Source of the DNA: Streptococcus himalayensis
GTDB lineage: Bacteria; Bacillota; Bacilli; Lactobacillales; Streptococcaceae
Direction of reading: 5' to 3'
Assembly (NCBI RefSeq): GCF_001708305.1
Contig: NZ_CP016953.1
Coordinates: 1,817,501 to 1,881,500 of the forward strand
Length of the DNA: 64,000 nucleotides
Part shown: positions 12,003-21,530 of the stretch, in pieces
Layout: each line of letters starts with the position of its first letter
How positions within the stretch are numbered: position 1 is the first letter of the stretch
Made by a program: the position numbers and the translations under genes
The notes under the pieces: model-generated
What the model was told of the DNA's origin: nothing
The model's database searches: none
Seen by the model: only the letters and a program-made list of their open reading frames with translations

Positions 12003-12211
12003 ATCCCTAGTATATCACAAATTCGCCTTCAAAGAGAAAGAGGGAACTCTGTCAACACTTATATTATATATGCAACTTCAAATCAATTCTTACAATGAAC
12101 AATTATTTATCCCAAAAACATTTAAACTATTACAGCTCAGATTGCTAACTTAGTTTCAGTAGCCTTTCAAATCCTATAGACCCTATCAACTTGATCTACT
12201 AGACACATAGC

Positions 12212-12237
12212 AAAAAGCTGGGCACTTGTCCCAGCTG
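12212..12237 (-). terminator. Terminator of pta
   Basis: Minus-strand AGCTGGG and CCCAGCT form a 7-bp stem with a 7-nt loop followed by TTTTTGC, a few bases after the pta stop. Confidence 0.85.
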
Positions 12238-12243
12238 TGATTG

Positions 12244-13221
12244 CTACTCTTGATTTTTGGCTTGACTAGCTGTGATGAGGGTCAATTTATAGACATCATC
12301 TGCATTACAGCCGCGAGATAGGTCGTTTACAGGTTTATTCAAGCCTTGGAGAACCGGACCAACTGCCGCAAATCCACCTAGGCGTTCGGCTAGTTTGTAG
12401 CCAATATTTCCAGATTGAATACCAGGGAACACAAAGACGGTTGCTTGCCCTGCAACCTCACTTCCTGGTGCTTTTAGGGCAGCCGTTTCTGGAACAAAAG
12501 CCGCATCAAACTGCAATTCACCATCAATTGCTAAATCTGGACGCAATTCTTGCGCAATCTTAGTTGCCTTCACAACCTTATCAACACGCTCACCAAAACC
12601 ACTGCCCTTTGTTGAATAGCTGAGCATAGCAATTTTCGGATCAATGCCAAACATTTTTGCCGTACTAGCTGAATTGATGGCAATTTCTGCCAACGTTTCC
12701 GCATCAGGTTCAATATTAATCGCACAGTCACTGAAAATATAACGCTCATCGCCTCTGACCATCAAAAAGGCACCTGAGGTACGTGAAATACCTGGTTGAG
12801 TTTTAATGATTTGAAGTGCTGGGCGGACCGTTGCAGCAGTAGAATGAATGGCACCAGATACCATACCGTCAACCAAGCCCATATATACCAACATAACGCC
12901 GAAGTAATTCAAATCTTCTTGTAAGAGCGCACGCGCCTCATCTTCTGTGATTTTTCCTGCACGACGTTCGACAAAAGCTGCAACCATGGCTTCCAAATCT
13001 GGATAATTGGCAGGATCAATCACCTCATAACCATCCGTCACACTCTCGATTTCCAAATAAATACGAATTTTATCTGGATTTCCAAGTAAAACTGGCACCA
13101 CTTCTGTTTCGTTTACCAGCCGTTTTGTCGCTTGTAAAATCCGTGGTTCTTCGCCTTCTGGCAACACAATGCGAGCATTTTTCCCAACTAATTTTTCTTT
13201 TAAATCATCAAAAATTTTCAT
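12244..13221 (-). CDS. pta: Phosphate acetyltransferase
   Basis: A 325-aa enzyme interconverting acetyl-CoA and acetyl phosphate, upstream of acetate kinase in mixed-acid fermentation. The sequence opens MKIFDDLKEKLVGKNARIVLPEGEEPR and carries the family segments MVSGAIHSTAATVRPALQ and FPGIQSGNIGYKLAERLGG. The start at 13221 is chosen over 13287 because AGGAG lies upstream and homologues start here. The longer ORF would also overlap the RluD-family gene. It is the last gene of the relQ-NAD kinase-RluD-pta run, an order conserved in streptococci. Confidence 0.95.
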   Translation of the reverse strand: MKIFDDLKEKLVGKNARIVLPEGEEPRILQATKRLVNETEVVPVLLGNPDKIRIYLEIESVTDGYEVIDPANYPDLEAMVAAFVERRAGKITEDEARALLQEDLNYFGVMLVYMGLVDGMVSGAIHSTAATVRPALQIIKTQPGISRTSGAFLMVRGDERYIFSDCAINIEPDAETLAEIAINSASTAKMFGIDPKIAMLSYSTKGSGFGERVDKVVKATKIAQELRPDLAIDGELQFDAAFVPETAALKAPGSEVAGQATVFVFPGIQSGNIGYKLAERLGGFAAVGPVLQGLNKPVNDLSRGCNADDVYKLTLITASQAKNQE

Positions 13222-13222
13222 C

Positions 13223-14119
13223 CTAAACTCCTTTATTCTGCAAGTGATGAATGAGTGCTTGAAAATCATCAGGAAGAGGACTTTCAAAAAGAAGCTCCTC
13301 TTCCCTAAAGGGATGGTAAAATTTCAAGGAATGACAATGTAGAGCCTGACGTTCAATCCCATCTGTCAAGCTCCCACCATACAAATCATCCCCCAAAAGC
13401 GGAAAACCAATGTGCGAAAAATGAACACGAATCTGGTGAGTACGGCCTGTATGCAGCTGAATATCCACCAGATAAATATCACCATAACGGGCCACTACCT
13501 GATAGCTAGTGTGAGCATATTTGCCCCCTTGAGCAACCCGCCTTGTGATAATACTATCTTCATCCCGAGCAATAGGAGCAATAATTTCCCCCTGCTCTTC
13601 TAACTGCCCCTCGCCTTTTACCAGTGCAAAATATCGCTTTTCAATCGTTTTTTTCTGCAGCTGTTTGTCCAGTCTCGCATGGGCATAACCGTGTTTTGCA
13701 AACAACATCAGCCCACTCGTATCCTTGTCTAGACGCGTGACAATATGCACTTGTTGATTTTCATACTCTTGATGGATGTAATAAGCCTTGACATAATTTG
13801 CCATGGTATTCGAATGATTGACACTCGGAATACTAGCAACTCCTGCTGGCTTATCAAGAATCAAGAAATGATCGTCCTCAAAGACCACCTCCAAATCTTT
13901 CTGCACAGCTTGCAAGGTTTCAAACCCTTTCTCAGCAGGAATCTCAATCGCTACCACATCTCCAATATCTAAGAGGTAGGTAGCATTTTGAGGACAGCCA
14001 TTGACTTGAATAGCTCCACCGCGAAATTTAATTTTCGCTAATAATCCTTTGGAAACTTCATGTTTTTTGAGAAAGTTTTTGATTTTTACATGCTCGTCTG
14101 CGACAAATTCAAACCTCAT
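13223..14119 (-). CDS. RluD-family pseudouridine synthase
   Basis: A 298-aa RNA-modifying enzyme. An N-terminal S4-like RNA-binding part (about 1-75, ending [10 protein letters not shown]) precedes the catalytic RluA/RluD domain with the [18 protein letters not shown] motif, whose aspartate is the nucleophile, and the [20 protein letters not shown] motif near the end. The start at 14119 overlaps the NAD kinase stop as ATGA, indicating translational coupling, and it is only 1 bp from pta. The target is probably a large-subunit rRNA or tRNA uridine, but the exact site cannot be told from sequence. Confidence 0.9.
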   Translation of the reverse strand: MRFEFVADEHVKIKNFLKKHEVSKGLLAKIKFRGGAIQVNGCPQNATYLLDIGDVVAIEIPAEKGFETLQAVQKDLEVVFEDDHFLILDKPAGVASIPSVNHSNTMANYVKAYYIHQEYENQQVHIVTRLDKDTSGLMLFAKHGYAHARLDKQLQKKTIEKRYFALVKGEGQLEEQGEIIAPIARDEDSIITRRVAQGGKYAHTSYQVVARYGDIYLVDIQLHTGRTHQIRVHFSHIGFPLLGDDLYGGSLTDGIERQALHCHSLKFYHPFREEELLFESPLPDDFQALIHHLQNKGV

Positions 14120-14946
14120 TCTTCCACTTCTCCAATAAAGGCATCCTTGACCCGATTCCAAAAGCTGGTGTGGCTCGGAGTCGCCAAGAAATGAATCTTG
14201 TGATGGTCAATCTGATACTCGATTTTTGAGAGATTATTGTATAAAAAATGCTGATTGTCAATAGAAAGGGAGTGTCGATCGCTCCAGGTAGGAATGACTT
14301 CAATCTTGTCTTTTTTAGGGACAATGATAGAAGAACCAAGTGTTCGGAAAACGCGATTATTAAGACTTGCCACTTCTGCCACTTGCAATGCTTCGATCGT
14401 AGGATGAAGGACTGCTCCTCCCAAGGATTTATTGTAAGCTGTGCTTCCTGTTGGGGTCGATACGGAAATGCCATCACCACGGAAACGCTCAAAATGCACC
14501 TGATTGATCACCACATCTGCCACCATGGTTCGTCCAGATCGCTTAATGGTTGCCTCATTTAGGGCTCGCTTGACGCTTACTTCTCCATCGCCGTGGTGAA
14601 TTTTCACATTTAACACCGGATAAGAGACCTTGGCTCCTGTATCGAGCTTTAGATTTTCAATCAATTTATCCAACTCGAAATCACGGTAATCGGTATAAAA
14701 GCCCAAATGCCCTGTGTGAAGTCCTACAAAACGCACTCGATCCAACTGATTCTCATACTTGTGAAAGGCTGATAACAACATGCCATCGCCACCAATAGAA
14801 ATCACAATATCTGGGTTTTTATCGTTTAAAATAAAATTATTTTTTCTAAGCTTGTCCTTCAGCAAATAGTAAACTTCCTGACTTTGGCGTTTACGATTGC
14901 TGATAATGCCAATTCGTTTATCTGTATTCTTCATCTGTATCGTCAC
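14116..14946 (-). CDS. nadK: NAD kinase
   Basis: A 272-276-aa kinase that makes NADP from NAD. The diagnostic GGDGMLL motif with its catalytic Asp lies near residue 55, and [19 protein letters not shown] holds the nucleotide-binding segment. Two starts are possible: GTG at 14946, with AGGA close upstream, or ATG at 14934. Either way the gene overlaps the relQ end by about 15-29 nt. Its placement between relQ and the RluD-family gene is conserved in streptococci and suggests shared expression with alarmone metabolism. Confidence 0.92.
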   Translation of the reverse strand: MTIQMKNTDKRIGIISNRKRQSQEVYYLLKDKLRKNNFILNDKNPDIVISIGGDGMLLSAFHKYENQLDRVRFVGLHTGHLGFYTDYRDFELDKLIENLKLDTGAKVSYPVLNVKIHHGDGEVSVKRALNEATIKRSGRTMVADVVINQVHFERFRGDGISVSTPTGSTAYNKSLGGAVLHPTIEALQVAEVASLNNRVFRTLGSSIIVPKKDKIEVIPTWSDRHSLSIDNQHFLYNNLSKIEYQIDHHKIHFLATPSHTSFWNRVKDAFIGEVEE

Positions 14947-15589
14947 TATTTCCTACGCCATCATTTAGCTTCCGATGAATAGGGTCAAAAAGCGCTTGAG
15001 CCTCTTGGATGTCATCTCGAATTTTCCCCATTTCTTCGTCTAATTGATAGGCTATCTTTGCTGTAATTTCCAGACGTTTTTTGATTTCTTCTGGAAATTC
15101 TCCCTTATACTTGTAATTCAGCGAATGTTCAATCGTGGCCCAAAAATTCATAGACAAGGTCCGAATCTGAATTTCTGCCAAAATCGATTTATTCCCGCTA
15201 ATGGTATCTACCGGATAATTGATAATCACATGATAACTCCGGTACCCACTGGCTTTTTGATTATGAATATAATCTCGCTCCTGAACAATGGTCATGTCTT
15301 TACGTTTTCGTAAAACGGCAAGAACCTCTTCTACGTCATCCACAAACTGCACCATAATCCGTAAACCTGCAATATCTTGCATATCCTGTGCCAGATTTTG
15401 TTCTTTTATGTTACGCAACACCATCTTTTCCTTGATACTCTCAACAGGCTTCACGCGACCTGTGACGAACTCAATCGGCGAATGGCGATTTTGCTTGCGG
15501 TATTGCTTGCGAATTCCTCGCAGTTTGACCTTTAACTCTCCCACTGCTTGAATATAAGGGTCTAAAAATTCTTCCCATTCTATCTCCAT
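14918..15589 (-). CDS. relQ: Small alarmone synthetase (GTP pyrophosphokinase)
   Basis: A 223-aa single-domain synthetase making (p)ppGpp from ATP and GDP/GTP. It has the RelA/SpoT synthetase motifs [24 protein letters not shown] and [17 protein letters not shown]. The HD hydrolase, TGS and ACT domains of long RSH enzymes are absent, which with length and position identifies RelQ. It leads the four-gene minus-strand operon and is divergent from the CYTH-protein gene across a very short gap. Confidence 0.93.
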   Translation of the reverse strand: MEIEWEEFLDPYIQAVGELKVKLRGIRKQYRKQNRHSPIEFVTGRVKPVESIKEKMVLRNIKEQNLAQDMQDIAGLRIMVQFVDDVEEVLAVLRKRKDMTIVQERDYIHNQKASGYRSYHVIINYPVDTISGNKSILAEIQIRTLSMNFWATIEHSLNYKYKGEFPEEIKKRLEITAKIAYQLDEEMGKIRDDIQEAQALFDPIHRKLNDGVGNSDDTDEEYR

Positions 15590-15667
15590 ACACTCACCTT
15601 GCTAAATTCATTCTTTTCGTATAGAATGTATTATATCATAAATCGCTTTCAAAAAAAAGAAAAGGAC

Positions 15668-16240
15668 ATGAAAATGAATCATTTAGAAATTGAATATAAG
15701 ACCCTGCTCTCAAAAACTGCATTTGACAATCTTCAACCTCTCTTTAAACAAGCTCCCTTAGTCCAGCAGACCAACTATTATATCGACAGTCCAGATTTTT
15801 CCCTACGCGAGCATAAAATGGCCCTTCGCATTCGCACCTATGAAAATAGGGCTGAATTGACCCTTAAAATTCCCAAAACCGTTGGAAATATGGAGTACAA
15901 TCAACTGATGAGTTTGGAGGAAGGAGAAAATTTACTCCAAACATTTAGCCTGCCGGCAGGTGAGATTAAATCCATCCTCGAGCAAGAAAACATTGCTCTT
16001 TCTTCTCTTGAAATCTTAGGTTCTTTAACCACTCTTCGTCGTGAAATGGCCTTACCAATCGGCTTACTGGCACTAGATGAAAGCCAGTATCTTGGCACAA
16101 CAGACTATGAACTGGAAATGGAAGTCTCCGATGCAGAAAAAGGGGAGCAAGATTTCATGGATTTCCTTCACACTCATGGAATCTCCTACCAAGCTGCTCC
16201 TTCAAAGATTGCCCGATTTGCGCAAAAATTAGCTAAATAG
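15668..16240 (+). CDS. CYTH-domain protein
   Basis: A 190-aa protein of the CYTH (CyaB/thiamine-triphosphatase) superfamily. The N-terminal HLEIEYKTLL is the ExExK signature of triphosphate-tunnel metalloenzymes, followed by RIRTYENRAELTLKIPK and later Glu/Asp-rich strands (YELEMEVSD). These enzymes hydrolyse tripolyphosphate or nucleoside triphosphates; the substrate here is unknown. The start could be 15668 or 15674; both are served by AAAGGA. The gene is back to back with relQ and precedes prs. Confidence 0.85.
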   Translation: MKMNHLEIEYKTLLSKTAFDNLQPLFKQAPLVQQTNYYIDSPDFSLREHKMALRIRTYENRAELTLKIPKTVGNMEYNQLMSLEEGENLLQTFSLPAGEIKSILEQENIALSSLEILGSLTTLRREMALPIGLLALDESQYLGTTDYELEMEVSDAEKGEQDFMDFLHTHGISYQAAPSKIARFAQKLAK

Positions 16241-16303
16241 CTGAAATATTTCCCTTTTTTTGATAAAATAATAGACAGAAACAAAAAGGAGTTTTTAAGA
16301 CCT

Positions 16304-17272
16304 ATGGTTGATGTTATGCCCGTTAAAGCACCTATAAAATTATTTTCACTCAACTCAAACCCAGAAATTGCTGAAAAAATTGCAGCAGCTGCTGGTGTTC
16401 CCTTGAGCAAACTCTCCTCCCGCCAATTTTCTGATGGCGAAATTCAAGTCAATATCGAAGAAAGTGTCCGTGGCTATGATGTCTTTATCATCCAGTCAAC
16501 TAGCTATCCTGTTAATAATCACTTGATGGAACTTTTGATTATGGTGGATGCGTGTAAGCGTGCCAGTGCCAATTCTGTCAACGTTGTCATGCCGTATTTC
16601 GGCTATGCTCGCCAAGACCGCATTGCCCGCCAACGCGAACCTATCACCGCAAAATTAGTTGCAAATATGCTGGTTGAAGCAGGGGTCGATCGTGTTCTTT
16701 CGCTCGATTTACACGCTGTTCAGGTACAAGGTTTCTTTGATATTCCAGTCGACAATCTCTTTACAGTACCCCTTTTTGCCAAACATTACTGCGACAAAGG
16801 CTTGATGGGAGAAGAAGTCGTTGTCGTAAGTCCGAAAAATTCTGGTGTCAAGCGTGCCCGTAGCCTAGCAGAGTTGCTTGATGCTCCTATCGCCATCATC
16901 GATTATGCCCAAGACGATGCTCATCGTGATGAAGGCTATATCATTGGGGAAGTTGCTGGTAAGAAAGCAATTCTCATTGACGATATTTTAAATACTGGAA
17001 AAACCTTCTCAGAAGCAGCTAAAATCGTTGCGGCAGAAGGCGCGACAGAGATTTATGCCGTATCCAGCCACGGCTTATTTGTCGATGGGGCTGCAGAAAA
17101 GCTTGACCAAGCACCTATCAAGGAAATATTGGTGACGGACTCTGTCAAGACCCAGCAACAAACACCCAAAAATATTGCTTATATCACAGCTAGTGAGTTG
17201 ATTGCAGATGCGATTATCCGGATTCACGAAAGAAAACCAGTCAGCCCACTATTTGCCTATACTAAAGGGTAA
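16304..17272 (+). CDS. prs: Ribose-phosphate pyrophosphokinase
   Basis: A 322-aa enzyme producing PRPP from ribose-5-phosphate and ATP for nucleotide, histidine and NAD synthesis. The catalytic flexible loop region [17 protein letters not shown] and the PRPP-binding motif [16 protein letters not shown] are both present. The regulatory [20 protein letters not shown] segment is typical. An AAAGGAG site lies about 12 nt upstream. The cysteine desulfurase gene begins 9 bp after its stop, so the two are co-transcribed. Confidence 0.95.
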   Translation: MVDVMPVKAPIKLFSLNSNPEIAEKIAAAAGVPLSKLSSRQFSDGEIQVNIEESVRGYDVFIIQSTSYPVNNHLMELLIMVDACKRASANSVNVVMPYFGYARQDRIARQREPITAKLVANMLVEAGVDRVLSLDLHAVQVQGFFDIPVDNLFTVPLFAKHYCDKGLMGEEVVVVSPKNSGVKRARSLAELLDAPIAIIDYAQDDAHRDEGYIIGEVAGKKAILIDDILNTGKTFSEAAKIVAAEGATEIYAVSSHGLFVDGAAEKLDQAPIKEILVTDSVKTQQQTPKNIAYITASELIADAIIRIHERKPVSPLFAYTKG

Positions 17273-17281
17273 GGTGCCATT

Positions 17282-18409
17282 GTGGTTTACTTGGATAATG
17301 CAGCTACGACGCAAATGTCAAAAGGGGCTATTGCAGCTATGCTTGACGTGATGAATACAACTTTTGGAAATCCCTCTAGTACCCATCACTTTGGTCGTAG
17401 TGCCAACAAACAATTACGAGAAAGTCGGCAAATCATTGCCGACCTTTTAGAAACCAACCCTCAGCACATCTTTTTTACCTCTGGAGGAACCGAGAGCAAC
17501 AATACCGTGCTAAAAGGCTATGCTCTTGCCCACAAACATCAAGGCAAGCATATTATTAGTACCGCCATTGAACACCATGCTGTCCTTGAGACCTTGGATT
17601 ATTTAGTTGAGCACTTTGATTTTGAAGTGACTTATATACAGCCAGAAAATGGACAAATCACAGCTCAACAAATCAAAGACGCTTTGCGAGACGATACCAT
17701 TTTGGTATCTACTATGTATGCCAATAATGAAACAGGGCTCCTCCTTCCTATCGAGGATATCGGCAAGCTTCTTGAGAATCATCCAGCTGCCTTTCATGTA
17801 GACGCTGTTCAGGCAATCGGTAAAATCCCTATTTATCCAGAAAAATTAGGGATTGATTTTCTCAGTGCTTCAGCCCATAAATTTCATGGACCAAAAGGCA
17901 TTGGCTTTCTCTACGCACGACCTCTGGTCTTTGAAAAATTATTGCATGGAGGCAGTCAGGAAGAAAAAAGACGAGCTGGCACTGAAAACCTAGCTGCTAT
18001 CGTAGGCATGGCAACAGCTTTACAGGAAAATTTGAACCAGGTAGAAGAGAATGTCACCCATGTCAACCAGCTCAAACAACAGCTTTTAGAAGAATTAGCA
18101 GGAATTGACTTCTATCTCAATGAAGACGGAGAACATCTTCCCTACGTTATCAATGTAGGTTTTCCAAAGCAAAATAAGGATCTACTACTGCTTCGGCTTG
18201 ATTTAGCTGGTATCGCTGTCTCTACTGGTTCTGCTTGTACAGCAGGGGTCAGTGAGCCAAGCCATGTTTTGGCTGCCCTGTACGGATCCCAATCACCCCG
18301 ATTAGCAGAATCCATCCGTATCAGCCTTTCAGAACAAACTACCAGCCAAGAAATAACTACACTAACTCAGACACTAAAAAATATCATAGGAGGGCACAAT
18401 GGCATTTGA
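17282..18409 (+). CDS. Cysteine desulfurase (NifS/IscS-like)
   Basis: A 375-aa PLP-dependent enzyme that takes sulfur from cysteine as a persulfide. The PLP lysine is in SASAHKFHGPKG and the active-site cysteine in STGSACTAG. The N-terminal YLDNAATT is characteristic. It starts at GTG (17282). In streptococci this desulfurase is separate from SufS and is usually linked to tRNA thiolation, but no thiI gene is in this window, so the acceptor is inferred only. It overlaps the next gene by 11 nt. Confidence 0.92.
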   Translation: MVYLDNAATTQMSKGAIAAMLDVMNTTFGNPSSTHHFGRSANKQLRESRQIIADLLETNPQHIFFTSGGTESNNTVLKGYALAHKHQGKHIISTAIEHHAVLETLDYLVEHFDFEVTYIQPENGQITAQQIKDALRDDTILVSTMYANNETGLLLPIEDIGKLLENHPAAFHVDAVQAIGKIPIYPEKLGIDFLSASAHKFHGPKGIGFLYARPLVFEKLLHGGSQEEKRRAGTENLAAIVGMATALQENLNQVEENVTHVNQLKQQLLEELAGIDFYLNEDGEHLPYVINVGFPKQNKDLLLLRLDLAGIAVSTGSACTAGVSEPSHVLAALYGSQSPRLAESIRISLSEQTTSQEITTLTQTLKNIIGGHNGI

Positions 18410-18746
18410 AACCACTATCCAACTCAAAGATTGTCCATTTATCTATCATCTAGGTGATAACGTTAAAAAATATACGCTCAAGGATACAACATTTTCAGAA
18501 ACGAAGGTCGGAAACTACGAACTAAGCCGATTACTCGAAGAAATCCCCAACAGTGGTGAAGGATTTCTTTTGAAAATCATTATCAATAAAGATTTGACAG
18601 GTGTCAAAATCAATATCACCGATAAATCTGGCTTGCGTTTGGTCAATATCTTCAAGTCTGACCTTCATCACATTATCCAAACAAAATTTTACTTTTTGAT
18701 GGATAGTCTGGTAGAGCGAGGAATCTTTACCAAGACAACTGTTTAA
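18399..18746 (+). CDS. DUF1831 family protein
   Basis: A 115-aa conserved lactic-acid-bacterial protein, recognised by its start FETTIQLKDCPFIYHLGDN and its fixed position after the desulfurase gene. It is cytosolic with no known motif or function. It overlaps the end of the desulfurase gene and has GGAGGG just upstream, so expression is coupled. Confidence 0.75.
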   Translation: MAFETTIQLKDCPFIYHLGDNVKKYTLKDTTFSETKVGNYELSRLLEEIPNSGEGFLLKIIINKDLTGVKINITDKSGLRLVNIFKSDLHHIIQTKFYFLMDSLVERGIFTKTTV

Positions 18747-18761
18747 AGCAAGGGAGGACTT

Positions 18762-18977
18762 ATGATTACCTTGACCTATATCGATGCTTACCAGACAGAA
18801 CGAACTGTTCAATATGAAAATATGGATGCTTTTCTTCTGGCCCTATCTGGTTGTGTCACTATTCCCGATCACTATCAAGTGACATCTGTTACAGAAAATG
18901 GGGAAACGATTCCCTTCCAAGGACGCATTAGCGAGCTGTACCAAAGTATGTTCACTTTTCAAAAACAAGATACATGA
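18762..18977 (+). CDS. DUF4649 family protein
   Basis: A 71-aa small acidic protein (MITLTYIDAYQTERTVQYEN). It starts 15 bp after the DUF1831 gene with an AGGGAGG site. It is the last gene of the CYTH-prs-desulfurase run and is followed by a terminator. Function unknown; the family assignment rests on size, composition and neighbourhood. Confidence 0.7.
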   Translation: MITLTYIDAYQTERTVQYENMDAFLLALSGCVTIPDHYQVTSVTENGETIPFQGRISELYQSMFTFQKQDT

Positions 18978-19008
18978 AATGTAAGTATTCTATAGCAACA
19001 TATATTAA

Positions 19009-19048
19009 AAAGGTTCCAAAGTTAAATTAACGCTGGAACTTTTTTATA
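19009..19048 (+). terminator. Terminator after DUF4649 gene
   Basis: AAGGTTCCA and TGGAACTTT form a stem with a 15-nt loop followed by TTTTTTA. This closes the prs-desulfurase transcript. Confidence 0.8.
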
Positions 19049-19099
19049 CTTTATTCTTGGATACTTATACTCATTTAATTTCAAAAATAGCCGCCAACA

Positions 19100-19250
19100 T
19101 ATATAAAAAAATTTTTTGTTATGAAATGAAATGGGCTAAGTAAGTCAAATAGGGTGCTTTTTCAGTAAATGAAAAAGACAGTGATAAAAAAGAGTTAGAA
19201 AACATCTAAAAAAGTCGCAAAATTGCTAACTTTGATTTTCATTGAGTATT
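19100..19250 (-). repeat. ~145-bp interspersed repeat, left copy
   Basis: Its reverse complement starts ATACTCAATGAAAATCAAAG and aligns, with mismatches, over about 145 bp with 32982-33136 in opposite orientation. It is AT-rich with no ORF. It is the outer left boundary of the accessory block. A further partial echo follows at 19263-19293. Confidence 0.7.
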
Positions 19251-19325
19251 ACATCCAAACCACCTAATAAAGTAGCAAGATGCTAATTTTGATTGTAACC
19301 GTCCCATAACAAGGTGTATAGAAAA

Positions 19326-19362
19326 GTTCCAAAGTCTTGCTTGACTCTGGAACTTTTTCTAT
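19326..19362. terminator. Terminator inside IS66 left end
   Basis: GTTCCAAAGTC and GACTCTGGAAC pair around a short loop, with A/T runs on both sides, immediately after the tnpC stop. Confidence 0.8.
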
Positions 19363-20871
19363 TTGCAGTTATTCTGAATTTTTTCAGCCCACGGTAAATA
19401 AGCCTCTAGAACTTCCTTTTTGGCGAGTGACTCCTCGTTTGGAAGATGTTCTAGAAGATAAGTGATGTATTTCTCTGAATCAAGACCATGCCTCTTAGCT
19501 GTTTCCAATAAACTCAGAATGATAGCTGTTGACTTGGCTCCCTCAAAACTTTGAGAAAACAGCCAATTTTTCCGTCCAATGACCAAGGACTTAATGGCCC
19601 GTTCTGCTACATTATTGGATAGAACCAAGCGACCATCTTGAAGAACTGCCTTGAATAGTTCCTCATACTTAAGGCTATACTCTATCGCACGACCAAGTTT
19701 TGACCCAGGTAAAATAGATTGATTGCGGCACCAGTCGAAGAACTCATCCATCAAAGGGGCTAACTCTGCCTGACGTTTATGTAGTCGCTCCTCGCTAGAC
19801 AAATCTGCCCAGTCATTCTCCAAGGCAAATAGACGGTCGCAATAGGCTAATCCCTTGGCACCCAAGGAAGTCCTGTCTGCCTTTTTAGGAGTGGCCTCAA
19901 AAAACTTTCTTCTGACATGTGCCCAACAACCAACTAGCTGAGCTTTGTCTAACTGTCTATAGGCAGACCACATGTCACAATGGACATAGCCATTACAGTC
20001 TCTAAGAAACTCCTTCACAACCAAACCACTCCGTCGCTTATCATGATGATAGAGGGTAATTCCCTGTTCTTCATGCTTGCCAGACAGGAAGGTCCAATAA
20101 TAGGTCAACTGGCTATCATTTTCCAAGACCCTGTAAGAAGTCTCATCCGCATGGAGAACAGGCTGTTCTAGTAATTTCTCGTGCAGAAGGTCATAAATCG
20201 GCTCGAAATAATACTGACTAGACTTGATGTGCCAGTTGGCGACTTCCTTCCGTGTGATTGGCAAGCCAAGCTTGTTCCAATCCTCTTCCTGGCGGTAGTT
20301 GGGGACCTTCAGATTGAACTTCTGATGAATGGTGTGGGCAATAATGGAGGCTGACCCCAAGCTATGGGCCAGAGGTGCCTTCGGAACAGGAGCCTTGATA
20401 ATCTTATCGTTAAGATTCTTCTGGCTACATGCTTGACATTTATAGGCATGTTGGACATGGTCAATCCGCTTCAATTGTGCAGGGATGAAGACCAACTCTT
20501 GCCGTTGAACAGTTGAGCCAATCTCTGTCAACTGACCGTGACAGTCTGGACAAGTGCAGTCTTCGCCTTCTAGTTCATGATGAACCATCTCTGGAGTAAA
20601 CTGACTGAAAACAGCCTGACGAACTCCCTTGGTTTTCTTGCGTTTGTAGGTGATGGTCTCTGTTTCAACTGGGTAAGTCAGCGTCTTCTTCAGGAAGTGG
20701 TTCTTCTTCAAAGAGACTTAGCTGACCAGGTCGATACACAACCTTTTCTGATGACTTGCCATAGAGCTTTTGTGTCAGATAAGCCACCTGTTCACGAAGG
20801 AGGGTCAACTCATTGGTCAGGTTATCAATTGTAGAAGCCTGTTGTTTAATAATGGCTAATAACTCTTCCAT
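19359..20871 (-). CDS. tnpC: IS66 TnpC transposase, read in two frames
   Basis: The DDE transposase of IS66. The N-terminal part (20871 to 20665; MEELLAIIKQQ, a coiled coil, then LFEEEPLPEED) and the main part (up to 19359, including zinc-finger CTCPDCHGQL, LHADETSYRV, VHCDMWSAYRQ and NNVAERAIKSL with the D-D-E residues) lie in different frames. They join only if the ribosome shifts +1 at TTA-CCC-AGT-TGA near 20665-20675, which would give about 503 aa, normal for the family. The neighbouring copy has the same split. It is either a programmed frameshift or an inherited one-base insertion. Other parts are intact. Confidence 0.85.
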
Positions 20872-20920
20872 AGTTTTGCCCTCCAGTTTTCTTTATTATA
20901 CCGAAAAGAAAGCCATGATT

Positions 20921-21271
20921 TCAATAGAAATCACGACTTTTTGTAGATTTTATTTTAGGACTTATCGAAAATCCCTTCATCAGCCAGTCTACTTGCTCGG
21001 AAGTTAGGGCTTTTACCTCATGTTCATCATTAGGCCAAGTGAGTTTGCCATTTTCAAATCGCTTGTAAAGCAACCAGAAACCTTGTCCATCCCAGTAAAG
21101 AGCTTTGAACCGGTCTTTGCGACCACCACAGAAAAGAAAAACTTGACCAGAAAAGGAATCTAATTCAAATTGACGTTTAACAAGATAAGCCAGCGAATCA
21201 ATCCCCTGTCTCATATCGGTTTTGCCACAAACCAGATAGACCTGCCCTAAATCACTGAGTCGGATGCTCAT
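20921..21271 (-). CDS. tnpB: IS66 accessory protein TnpB
   Basis: A 116-aa accessory protein required by IS66 elements, recognised by VYLVCGKTDMRQGIDSLAYL and FLFCGGRKDRFKALYWD. The ATG at 21271 is taken; a TTG at 21277 is possible. It overlaps the tnpA end by 20 nt, the usual IS66 arrangement, and lies 49 bp before tnpC. Confidence 0.92.
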   Translation of the reverse strand: MSIRLSDLGQVYLVCGKTDMRQGIDSLAYLVKRQFELDSFSGQVFLFCGGRKDRFKALYWDGQGFWLLYKRFENGKLTWPNDEHEVKALTSEQVDWLMKGFSISPKIKSTKSRDFY

Positions 21272-21437
21272 AAGCAAGTACCTTATCTAAAATAGTTTCC
21301 AGTGTTTCTTGATGAAGAGATTGGAACAAGCTTAGTTCAACTTTTCCAATACGCATTTTCATTACCAGATCATTTCTGGATTTATGAGGAAATCGACGAG
21401 ATTGTGGTGTTTTCAAGGGAACAATAGGTTGTGACAT
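21252..21437 (-). CDS. tnpA: IS66 accessory protein TnpA
   Basis: A 61-aa basic protein (MSQPIVPLKTPQSRRFPHKS) with a C-terminal helix pair, first gene of the IS. The start at 21437 has GGAGG 9 nt upstream; the longer ORF start has no such site. It is short for TnpA of IS66, which often carries a longer helix-turn-helix part. Confidence 0.8.
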   Translation of the reverse strand: MSQPIVPLKTPQSRRFPHKSRNDLVMKMRIGKVELSLFQSLHQETLETILDKVLAYEHPTQ

Positions 21438-21530
21438 CAAAATAGCCTCCAGTTCTGTTTTCTGATAACAGTATACTAGAGGCGTGGAAAATATCATAGA
21501 CACCTCGTTATGGGGCGGTTACGAACTTTT

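Larger units (their letters stand above)
19295..21522 (-). mobile_element. IS66-family insertion sequence, complete copy
   Basis: A 2228-bp element with tnpA, tnpB and tnpC on the minus strand. The terminal inverted repeats start GTAACCGTCCCATAACAAGG (left) and GTAACCGCCCCATAACGAGG (right) and extend about 26 bp with three mismatches. No target duplication is found, because the right end directly abuts a second truncated copy. A hairpin with T-run at 19326-19361 sits inside the left end and probably stops transcription of tnpC. Confidence 0.92.
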
